Source of the DNA: Alphaproteobacteria bacterium
GTDB taxonomy: Bacteria; Pseudomonadota; Alphaproteobacteria; Sphingomonadales; Emcibacteraceae
Length of the DNA stretch: 7,753 nt
Assembly: GCA_030432815.1 (NCBI GenBank)
Contig: JAUILB010000126.1
Span: 1-7,753 of the forward strand
Reading direction: 5' to 3'
The notes below the pieces were generated by a model that was not told the origin of the DNA, made no database searches, and saw nothing but the letters and a program-made list of their open reading frames with translations. The position numbers and the translations under genes are program-made. This document shows positions 1 to 6,229 of the stretch, piece after piece (position 1 is the stretch's first letter; the number at the start of each line of letters is the position of its first letter).

Positions 1-1656
1 GCTATCGGTGCGCTGATTTATTCTGATCCCGAAGATGACGGTTATAGTCAGGGTGATATTTACCCAAAGGGGGCTTGGAAACATCCAACCGGTGCACAGC
101 GCGGTTCAATAATGGATCTGCCAACACGGCCTGGTGATCCTTTAACACCTTATGTTGGGGCGACCGAGGATGCGGAAAGAATAGACCTTGATGATGTTGA
201 AATTTTTGTTGGTATTCCAACTCTTCCGATTTCATATTCAGATGCCCAGCCCATACTTGAAGCGTTGGAGGGCCCCGTGGCACCTGAACGTTGGTGGGGG
301 GCTCTTCCTATTACTTATCATATGGGCCCGGGACCGGCAAAACTACATCTGAAACTCGAATTTAACTGGGATATAGTGCCGACTTACAACGTAATTGCAA
401 AAATGGAGGGCTCGGAATTTCCTGATCAATGGGTTATTCGTGGTAATCATCATGATGCATGGGTTCATGGGGCGGCTGATCCTATTTCCGGTATGGTTGT
501 GGAAATGGAAGAAGCACGAATCCTTGCTGAATATGCGGCAGAAACAGGCTGGCGCCCTAAAAGAACAATCGTATTTGCAGCATGGGGATCTGAAGAACAA
601 GGACTTATAGGATCTGTTGAATGGGTTGAAGATAATGCTGACGAACTTAGAGAAAAAGCCGTCGCCTATATTAATACAGATGGTAATGGTGCCGGTTTTC
701 TTGGGGCTGGTGGTTCACATACCCTGGAAACATTTTTTGATCAGGTGGCACACGTTGTTACAGACCCAATTCAGGGAATGTCTTCAGCGGACCGTGTACG
801 TTCCCGAAACCTCATGTCCGGTAATCCTGAGACACGCAGCCGTGCAGAAAAATCAAGCCACTATTATTTAAGTGCGCTGGGTTCCGGTTCTGACTATTCA
901 GGATTTTTCCAACATCTGGGTGTTGCATCCATGAATATTGGCTACGGCGGTGAATATGGTGGCGGATCGTACCACACCAATTATGACAGTTATCATTACT
1001 ATACCAAGTTTCGTGATCCGGGCCTTCATTATACGAAAGCACTTGGTTCTGTAACGGGACGTGTGGCTACACGACTTGCCAATGCGGATGTGCTGCCGTT
1101 TCAGTTTGGAAATTTTGCGCGGACTGTATCGGAATATGCGGATGAAATGGTTGCTGCCATGGAAAAAACCCGTAGCGATGTTGAACGCCATAATATGCTG
1201 GTACGGGAAGGGCACTACAAGGCTGCGGCAAATATCCGTGAACCTTTTCAGGAGCCAACTGTGCGTGAAGAGGTACCCTATATCAACCTTTCACCCATGC
1301 AGAATTCGGTGGACCGCCTCAAATCATCAGCAGCTGCGTTTGATGCTGCATACAAGGCAATGGCTGATGCCGGTTACAATCTTTCAACAAATGATGTGGA
1401 TACACTTGATAAACTTATGTATCAGATTGAATCCAAACTCATTCGTCCTGAAGGTCTTCCGCGTCGACCATGGTACCGCCATCATATTTATGCCCCTGGA
1501 TATTACACGGGTTATGGTGTTAAAACGCTTCCGGGTGTGCGTGAAGGTATTGAGGAATATAAATGGGAAGAAACTCAGGAACAAATGGCAAAGCTTGCTG
1601 AAGTCTTGAATGCTTATTGTGATCAGCTTGATCAGGCAACAGCCATGATGCAATAA
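1..1656 (+). CDS. M28-family zinc metallopeptidase, glutamate carboxypeptidase II-like (5' partial)
   Basis: The frame is open from base 1 to the TAA at 1654-1656, giving 551 visible residues; the N-terminus, including any signal peptide or membrane anchor, lies outside the window. Residues 1 to about 100 match the end of the protease-associated domain (YSDPEDD, then QRGSI and GDPLTP). The peptidase core follows, with every expected di-zinc residue: H150 in GNHHDAW, bridging D160 in ADP, the catalytic glutamate pair E198-E199 in WGSEEQGLIGS, D227 in YINTDG, and H325 in SYHTNYDSYHY. The last 150 or so residues look like the transferrin-receptor-type dimerisation domain, ending near WYRHHIYAPGYY (491-502). 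The family cleaves C-terminal residues from peptides, usually outside the cytoplasm. The enzyme should be active, but residues that bind glutamate in human GCPII are changed (see findings), so its substrate is open. The ATG at 112 is internal, not the start. The gene converges on the - strand cluster. Confidence 0.93.
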   Translation, partial: AIGALIYSDPEDDGYSQGDIYPKGAWKHPTGAQRGSIMDLPTRPGDPLTPYVGATEDAERIDLDDVEIFVGIPTLPISYSDAQPILEALEGPVAPERWWGALPITYHMGPGPAKLHLKLEFNWDIVPTYNVIAKMEGSEFPDQWVIRGNHHDAWVHGAADPISGMVVEMEEARILAEYAAETGWRPKRTIVFAAWGSEEQGLIGSVEWVEDNADELREKAVAYINTDGNGAGFLGAGGSHTLETFFDQVAHVVTDPIQGMSSADRVRSRNLMSGNPETRSRAEKSSHYYLSALGSGSDYSGFFQHLGVASMNIGYGGEYGGGSYHTNYDSYHYYTKFRDPGLHYTKALGSVTGRVATRLANADVLPFQFGNFARTVSEYADEMVAAMEKTRSDVERHNMLVREGHYKAAANIREPFQEPTVREEVPYINLSPMQNSVDRLKSSAAAFDAAYKAMADAGYNLSTNDVDTLDKLMYQIESKLIRPEGLPRRPWYRHHIYAPGYYTGYGVKTLPGVREGIEEYKWEETQEQMAKLAEVLNAYCDQLDQATAMMQ

Positions 1657-1676
1657 TTTACAATTATTCTATAACT

Positions 1677-1710
1677 TGATGAGCCGGGCTACTAGTAGTC
1701 CGGCTTATTA
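1677..1710. terminator. Convergent hairpin terminator between the peptidase and kinase genes
   Basis: A near-perfect inverted repeat runs from AGCCGGGCTA at 1682-1691 to TAGTCCGGCT at 1696-1705, with a four-base CTAG loop and one G-T wobble. The stem can extend outward to 1677 and 1710 with mostly A-T and wobble pairs. On the + strand it is followed by a T-rich run (TTATTATTTGTT), which fits an intrinsic terminator for the peptidase gene 20 bases upstream. On the - strand the hairpin begins at the kinase stop codon (1708-1710) but lacks a clear T-run afterwards, so termination in that direction would be weaker or assisted. Confidence 0.75.
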
Positions 1711-2646
1711 TTTGTTCTCCAATATATTTTGCAGATAAAGCATGTTTTTGGAACATTTTTCAATAAAGCGTTCTTCAGGAAAATGATCCAGGTTCAGACC
1801 AATGTTTCCAAGCCCAATCATCATATATTTTTCAATATCCTCAATAGTTCCACCAATTATATCACAATATTCAGAAAATTCCTTCAAGGCCCTGGCCTTT
1901 GAAGCGTTTACGGATATACAGAATTGCACAAGGTCAGATGCCGGCCCGCCGTTAATAAAGGCTGTACCCCAGTCAATAACATAAAAACCATAAGGGTTTT
2001 CAATATTACGGGTGCGTTTATTTTCGATTAGTATATTTCCAAGCCAGAAATCAGAATGCTGAAGTGTTGTTATTGGCCGCCATTCCTTTTGATCCAGTTT
2101 TTCGAGTGCATTGACGGCTTTTTTTCGCACCGATTCAGATTGTCGCGGATTATCGGCCAGTAGACGGAGTGGAGCACGTATGAGAACATCAATTTCTGTA
2201 TCGGTGAATTTGTTTTTAACTGTATTTACAGCAACATCCTTCAACCATCTGAATACGTCATTTGCGATAACTCTTTTTTGAAATGCCTTTAATATTTTTC
2301 CGCTGCTGATCGGCTTATGTTTAGGCCATATGGCGTAGCTCAACCCCTTAAAAGAGCCTGATGAAACAGGTTCAAGTACGACGCTTCTGCACTTTGGTGA
2401 TAATTGGTCAACTATTCCTTTGATGACGCTAACAGAATTACTGATAAAATCCGGGTACCGTTCATTGGATATCATAAGAACGGCATCATTTTCAGGTGCT
2501 TTCCCGGGTAAATTATATTTATATGTTGAATCATTAATGATGATCGATGTTTTGGCATCCAACGGTATTACATCATTAATATTATAAATTTCCTTTTGCA
2601 GGATATTTATATGCTCAAGGAATTCTTTTAACGTATCCGGTTTCAT
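1708..2646 (-). CDS. APH/choline-kinase-fold phosphotransferase, substrate unknown
   Basis: This 312-residue protein has the C-lobe signature of the aminoglycoside phosphotransferase / choline kinase superfamily: QHSDFWLGNILI with H197, D199 and N204 in the HxDxxxxN arrangement (catalytic base and metal ligand), then YVIDWG with D225 as the second metal ligand. An N-lobe with a glycine/serine-containing SSGSFKG stretch (95-101) leads to a hinge-like YAIWPKHKPI segment. Members phosphorylate hydroxyls of small molecules or sugars with ATP or GTP. The usual HGD is HSD here, and no N-lobe ATP lysine is obvious (AVLMISN sits where VLK is common). There is no signal peptide or membrane segment, so it is probably cytoplasmic. 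Its ATG overlaps the glycosyltransferase stop as TAATG, which implies coupled translation; a GAGG lies 13 bases upstream (2660-2663), rather far for a ribosome site. A sugar or glycan precursor is a reasonable guess as substrate; antibiotic resistance is not supported. Confidence 0.8.
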   Translation of the reverse strand: MKPDTLKEFLEHINILQKEIYNINDVIPLDAKTSIIINDSTYKYNLPGKAPENDAVLMISNERYPDFISNSVSVIKGIVDQLSPKCRSVVLEPVSSGSFKGLSYAIWPKHKPISSGKILKAFQKRVIANDVFRWLKDVAVNTVKNKFTDTEIDVLIRAPLRLLADNPRQSESVRKKAVNALEKLDQKEWRPITTLQHSDFWLGNILIENKRTRNIENPYGFYVIDWGTAFINGGPASDLVQFCISVNASKARALKEFSEYCDIIGGTIEDIEKYMMIGLGNIGLNLDHFPEERFIEKCSKNMLYLQNILENK

Positions 2647-3866
2647 TATTTACAATGAACCTCAAGAGTTTTTTCAACCCATTTCGCCCTATTTTCATGC
2701 ATGGCGTCAATGGTAAAATTTTTAGCCTGTAAGGCGAGTTTATTTAATAATTTACCGTAATCGTTAATGGCGGAAATATTCAATATTGTTTCTGCAAGTG
2801 AATTTGCATCACCTTTTGAAAAATATATTTCATCTTCTAATCGGAGCGCTTTAAACGGGTTGCTGTCCGGACAAACAGGGATTAAACCTTGTGAGATCGC
2901 ATCAAAAATAAGCCTGGGCTGTTCATCATTTAAATTGGTCAGAAGCATCAAATCATATTCACGGATGGTATTAAAAAATTCATCCGGGTATGACCGTGTA
3001 CCACCAAATGTGATCATATGATCCAGTCCCAATTTTTTTGACTGTTTTTGAAGTCTCTCCAATTCTTCACCTTCCCCAAGAATAAGAAGTTCATGTGCAC
3101 TTTCTTCTGATTGATCCTTTATTCTGGCCAGTGCATCAAGAGCCAGATGAACCCCTTTCATAGGCTCAAGTCTGGTAGCGATGCATAATTTAAGTCTTTG
3201 ATGTTTTGTTATTTGAGCTGCTTTTCGCTCAATTTCGGACTTGGGTAAAATATCTTCCTGTCTAATCCAGCTTGCTGTTCCGACATAAACATTTGGTTGC
3301 TTGCGGTTTACCAGTTCACGTAAACCTTCACCAACGACAAAACAACCATCAGTATTTTTGGTAAAATAGGCAATTGCAATATTAAGTCCGACATAAGAAA
3401 TAATGGATTTAATAAATCTTAAAACACCTTTGCTTCTTGCATTAAGCAATAATGTTTTTGCACGATTACTGGAAAGTGCGGAAATTATACAGATATTGTT
3501 TTTACGTGCAGCTTTTAGAAAATTAAATTCGGTTTTTGAATACCAAACTGGCTTGTTGACCGCAATTTGAATAACGTCATGCTGTTTTGCCAAATTAGTA
3601 TAATCAGATGGAGATTTTAAATCGTGTTCTGCATAAATGTTTATTGATTTTGGTAACGGTGCCAGATTTTTTTCACTATTTCCTTCGCTTTCCGCTATTG
3701 GGCATACCAGAGAAAGGCTTTCCACATAGTCAACCTGTTTTTCCAAATCCCTTACCCAAAGGTCAAGCGTATGATACTCACCCGCAGTATTATAAACAGT
3801 TATTGAGCTTACGATTAGCAGTTTATAGGCCAATGATATCACTTTCTTAAATTCAGAATTATTCAT
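2646..3866 (-). CDS. GT4-type (GT-B fold) glycosyltransferase
   Basis: This 406-residue protein has the layout of a retaining GT-B glycosyltransferase. The N-terminal half begins with a Rossmann-like strand (YKLLIVSS, 14-21) and continues DLWVRDLEKQVDYVESL, a pattern I associate with surface-polysaccharide glycosyltransferases. The C-terminal donor domain starts at LKLCIATRLEPMKG (225-238), where R232 and K237 are the usual donor-phosphate contacts, followed by LILGEGEE (261-268). The EX7E-type motif appears as NDEQPRLIFDAISQG, with D314 and D322 in place of both glutamates. A hydrophobic patch near 152-168 may contact the membrane but is not a convincing transmembrane helix. No clear Shine-Dalgarno site precedes ATG 3866, so a start a few codons inside (GTG codon 9 or TTG codon 12) is possible. 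It overlaps the kinase gene by one base. Donor and acceptor sugars are unknown; glycan or lipopolysaccharide assembly is the likely role. Confidence 0.85.
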   Translation of the reverse strand: MNNSEFKKVISLAYKLLIVSSITVYNTAGEYHTLDLWVRDLEKQVDYVESLSLVCPIAESEGNSEKNLAPLPKSINIYAEHDLKSPSDYTNLAKQHDVIQIAVNKPVWYSKTEFNFLKAARKNNICIISALSSNRAKTLLLNARSKGVLRFIKSIISYVGLNIAIAYFTKNTDGCFVVGEGLRELVNRKQPNVYVGTASWIRQEDILPKSEIERKAAQITKHQRLKLCIATRLEPMKGVHLALDALARIKDQSEESAHELLILGEGEELERLQKQSKKLGLDHMITFGGTRSYPDEFFNTIREYDLMLLTNLNDEQPRLIFDAISQGLIPVCPDSNPFKALRLEDEIYFSKGDANSLAETILNISAINDYGKLLNKLALQAKNFTIDAMHENRAKWVEKTLEVHCK

Positions 3867-3981
3867 CTAAAATTTTTATAGACCAATAATTTAAGACTAT
3901 CAGATAAAATTGAAGATTTCGTATAGTTTATTTTAAGGCACTTAATTTAAGTGCTTTTTTACATTGCCTAATGTGTAATAT
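3867..3981. other. Intergenic region between pgk and the glycosyltransferase gene
   Basis: This 115-base AT-rich spacer separates the glycolytic operon from the glycosyltransferase-kinase pair. It holds the hairpin at 3935-3960 and a small inverted repeat, ACATT/AATGT, at 3961-3974. I looked on the - strand for a sigma70-type promoter for the glycosyltransferase and found only poor candidates: TATAAA starting about 12 bases before the ATG has no matching -35 element. The pair therefore either has a non-consensus promoter here or depends on read-through from pgk. Confidence 0.5.
3935..3960 (+). terminator. Intrinsic-terminator-like hairpin with T6 tail
   Basis: GCACTTA (3938-3944) pairs with TAAGTGC (3948-3954) around an ATT loop, and six T residues follow directly at 3955-3960. 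This is the shape of a rho-independent terminator on the + strand. Both flanking genes, pgk and the glycosyltransferase, run on the - strand, where the same hairpin is preceded by A6 and followed only by CCTTAAAAT. It may act weakly for pgk, or it may end a + strand transcript that I cannot identify. Confidence 0.5.
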
Positions 3982-5196
3982 TTATTCTGCTAGCAGAACT
4001 TCAACACCGGGAAGTTTTTTGCCTTCCATCCATTCAAGAAAAGCACCGCCAGCCGTTGATATATGTGAAAATTTATCAGCCACACCGGCGTGGTTAAGTG
4101 CGGCAACAGTATCGCCACCCCCTGCAACAGAAACAAGTGATCCATTTTCAGTTAATTCAGCCGCCTTGACAGCCAGAGCCACAGTTGCAGCATCAAAGGG
4201 TTCAATTTCAAAAGCACCCATTGGACCGTTCCAGATCAGTGTCTTGCAATTTTCCAATTCAGCAGCTAGCATTGTTGATGAAATAGGGCCCACATCTAGA
4301 ATCATTTCATCGGCTTGAACGTCATCAGTTCCTGTTGTGCGATTCTCTGCATTGGCGGCAAATTCTTTTGCAACAACCACATCAGACGGAAGATGGATTT
4401 TACAGTCATTCGCAGATGCATTGGCGAGAATAGCTTTTGCTGTCTCAGCAAGATCATGTTCGCATAGTGACGCCCCCACATCTACACCCTGTGCCGCCAG
4501 AAACGTGTTTGCCATTCCGCCACCGATGATTAAATGATCAACTTTTTCCACTAGATGGGTAAGAACATCAAGCTTTGTTGACACTTTTGCACCACCAACA
4601 AGTGCTGCTACCGGACGTTCGGGTGAACCAAGTGCCGCTTCAAGGGCAATAAGCTCTTTTTCAAGGGCAAGCCCGGCAGCACTGGGCAGAATCTCTGCAA
4701 CACCAACAGTCGATGAATGTGCACGGTGACAACAGGAAAAGGCATCATTTACAAAATAATCGGCGTTTCTTGCTAGTTCAGCCGAAAAGTCAGGATCATT
4801 TTTTGTTTCCTGTTTGTAAAAACGAACATTTTCAAGCAGCAGAACAGCGCCATCTTCCATAGCATCAATGACATCAACGACTGCATCGCCAATACAGTCA
4901 TTAATATAGGAAACAGGTAATTTTGTTTCATTTGCAAGTGGCTGACCAAGCGGTTCTAAAGACATATCCGGATTACGTTCACCCTGCGGACGTCCGAAAT
5001 GCGATATAACGATGACACGGGCCCCTTTTTCTGAAAGGGTCTTAATGGTTGGAGTTACCGACTTTATGCGCGTGTTGTCGGTGACAACCCTTGTGCCATC
5101 CTCTTCCACTTTCATGGGTACATTAAGGTCAGCGCGAAGCAGGACACGCTTGCCTTTAAGCGTGCCCAAGCTTTCAATATTTCTAAACTTTGTCAT
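3982..5196 (-). CDS. pgk: Phosphoglycerate kinase
   Basis: Phosphoglycerate kinase transfers phosphate between 1,3-bisphosphoglycerate and ADP to give 3-phosphoglycerate and ATP, reversibly, in the cytoplasm. The 404-residue length is normal for a bacterial enzyme. The N-terminal substrate domain shows RADLNVP (21-27) with R21, D23 and N25, then R43, SHFGRP (65-70), ENVRFY (122-127) and the basic-patch loop NDAFSCCHRAH (150-160) with R158. The C-terminal nucleotide domain shows GGAKVSTK (201-208) with K204 and K208, GGGMANTF (225-232), WNGPMGAFE (322-330), AGGGDT (358-363) and TAGGAFLE (381-388). The paired cysteines 155-156 sit where glycine or alanine is common, and I would not expect this to abolish activity. 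The ATG overlaps the gap TAA as TAATG with no strong ribosome site of its own, so translation is probably coupled to gap. No aldolase gene follows; the next gene is a glycosyltransferase 115 bases on. Confidence 0.98.
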   Translation of the reverse strand: MTKFRNIESLGTLKGKRVLLRADLNVPMKVEEDGTRVVTDNTRIKSVTPTIKTLSEKGARVIVISHFGRPQGERNPDMSLEPLGQPLANETKLPVSYINDCIGDAVVDVIDAMEDGAVLLLENVRFYKQETKNDPDFSAELARNADYFVNDAFSCCHRAHSSTVGVAEILPSAAGLALEKELIALEAALGSPERPVAALVGGAKVSTKLDVLTHLVEKVDHLIIGGGMANTFLAAQGVDVGASLCEHDLAETAKAILANASANDCKIHLPSDVVVAKEFAANAENRTTGTDDVQADEMILDVGPISSTMLAAELENCKTLIWNGPMGAFEIEPFDAATVALAVKAAELTENGSLVSVAGGGDTVAALNHAGVADKFSHISTAGGAFLEWMEGKKLPGVEVLLAE

Positions 5197-6203
5197 TAGC
5201 CGACTTCATGAAGTACTTTAGCGGTATCGGACATGCGGTTTGCAAAGCCCCATTCGTTATCATACCAGGTAAGAATTCGAACCAGATTACCATCCATTAC
5301 AGATGTTTGTGTTGAATCAAAGCTTGAACTGTGCGCATCATGGTTAAGATCAATTGAAACAACAGGTTCGTCGATATAGGCAAGAATACCTTTCAGGCGT
5401 CCGTTAGCGGCTTCCTTGATTGCTGCGTTAATTTCGTCTTCCGTCGTATCACGTTTGGCAATGAATGTAAGATCAACCATAGATACATTTGGTGTCGGCA
5501 CGCGTACTGAGGTGCCGTCCAGTTTTCCGGCTAGTTCGGGAAGGACAAGCCCAACAGCACGCGCCGCGCCGGTTGATGTCGGGATCATGCTTAAAGCACA
5601 TGCACGGGCACGGCGTGGGTCTTTATGGAGGGTATCAAGAATGCGTTGGTCACCTGTATAGGCATGCACAGTTGTCATAATACCTTTTTCAATGCCAACA
5701 GCTTCGTTTAGTACTTGTGCAACGGGTGCAAGGCAGTTTGTCGTACAGGAAGCATTTGAAATAATATTATCCCCTGCTTCAAGTTTATCATGGTTTACAC
5801 CGTAAACGATTGTTTTGCTAACACCCGATGCCGGTGCAGAAATCAGTACTTTTTTTGCCCCAGCATCAAGATGTGCTGATGCTTTATCCTTATCAGCAAA
5901 AATACCTGTACATTCGTAAACAACGTCCACATCCAGAGCCCCCCATGGAAGGTCAGCGGGATTGCGTTCAGCTGATACAGCAATTTTATCATTTCCGATT
6001 ACTATGTTACTACCATCGACACTAACATCAAACGGGAAAGGACCATGAACGCTGTCACGTTTAAGCAGATAAGCATTCATTTCAACATCACCAAGGTCAT
6101 TAATGGCGACTACCTTAATGTCATCGCGACCACTTTCGTATATCCCACGAAGGGCGAGACGACCAATGCGACCAAAACCGTTAATTGCGACACGAATTGC
6201 CAT
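5196..6203 (-). CDS. gap: Type I glyceraldehyde-3-phosphate dehydrogenase
   Basis: GAPDH oxidises and phosphorylates glyceraldehyde-3-phosphate to 1,3-bisphosphoglycerate with NAD, and runs in reverse during gluconeogenesis. The 335 residues are full length. The Rossmann motif is INGFGRIGR (7-15). D36 in AINDL is the residue that normally favours NAD over NADP. The catalytic cysteine is C153 in NASCTTNC (150-157), paired with H180 in TVHAYTGDQ. Phosphate-site segments PTSTGAA (208-214) and R234 in SVRVP are present, as is the C-terminal WYDNEWG (313-319) with N316. The region HKDPRRARACALSMIP is typical of bacterial type I enzymes. A good ribosome site, GGAG at 6213-6216, supports ATG 6203. 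The gene lies 26 bases after tkt and overlaps pgk by one base, so the three are probably cotranscribed. The name gap is safe for function; I cannot tell whether the organism has other gap paralogues. Confidence 0.98.
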   Translation of the reverse strand: MAIRVAINGFGRIGRLALRGIYESGRDDIKVVAINDLGDVEMNAYLLKRDSVHGPFPFDVSVDGSNIVIGNDKIAVSAERNPADLPWGALDVDVVYECTGIFADKDKASAHLDAGAKKVLISAPASGVSKTIVYGVNHDKLEAGDNIISNASCTTNCLAPVAQVLNEAVGIEKGIMTTVHAYTGDQRILDTLHKDPRRARACALSMIPTSTGAARAVGLVLPELAGKLDGTSVRVPTPNVSMVDLTFIAKRDTTEDEINAAIKEAANGRLKGILAYIDEPVVSIDLNHDAHSSSFDSTQTSVMDGNLVRILTWYDNEWGFANRMSDTAKVLHEVG

Positions 6204-6212
6204 GATATTTTT

Positions 6213-6216
6213 CTCC
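6213..6216 (-). promoter_or_regulatory. Shine-Dalgarno site of gap
   Basis: The - strand reads TGGAGAAAAATATCATG, which places GGAG nine bases before the gap start codon. This fixes the start and is the clearest ribosome-binding site in the window. It lies within the 26-base spacer after the tkt stop, which otherwise holds only AT-rich sequence and no hairpin, consistent with transcription running through from tkt. Confidence 0.8.
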
Positions 6217-6229
6217 AGTATCTAAATAT

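Noticed and set aside
112..114. ATG at 112 as the start of the peptidase gene
   Set aside because: The frame is open back to base 1 and those 37 codons encode recognisable protease-associated domain sequence, so the gene is cut by the window edge.
1061..1609. 182-residue open frame on the + strand inside the peptidase gene
   Set aside because: It lies wholly within a well-supported gene in another frame and its translation resembles no protein pattern I know.
3961..3974. Small inverted repeat ACATT/AATGT as a pgk terminator
   Set aside because: The stem is only five A-T-rich base pairs and on the - strand it is followed by A residues, not T residues.
6204..6229. Possible riboswitch or attenuator before gap
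   Set aside because: The spacer is only 26 bases, holds a plain ribosome site, and forms no evident hairpin.
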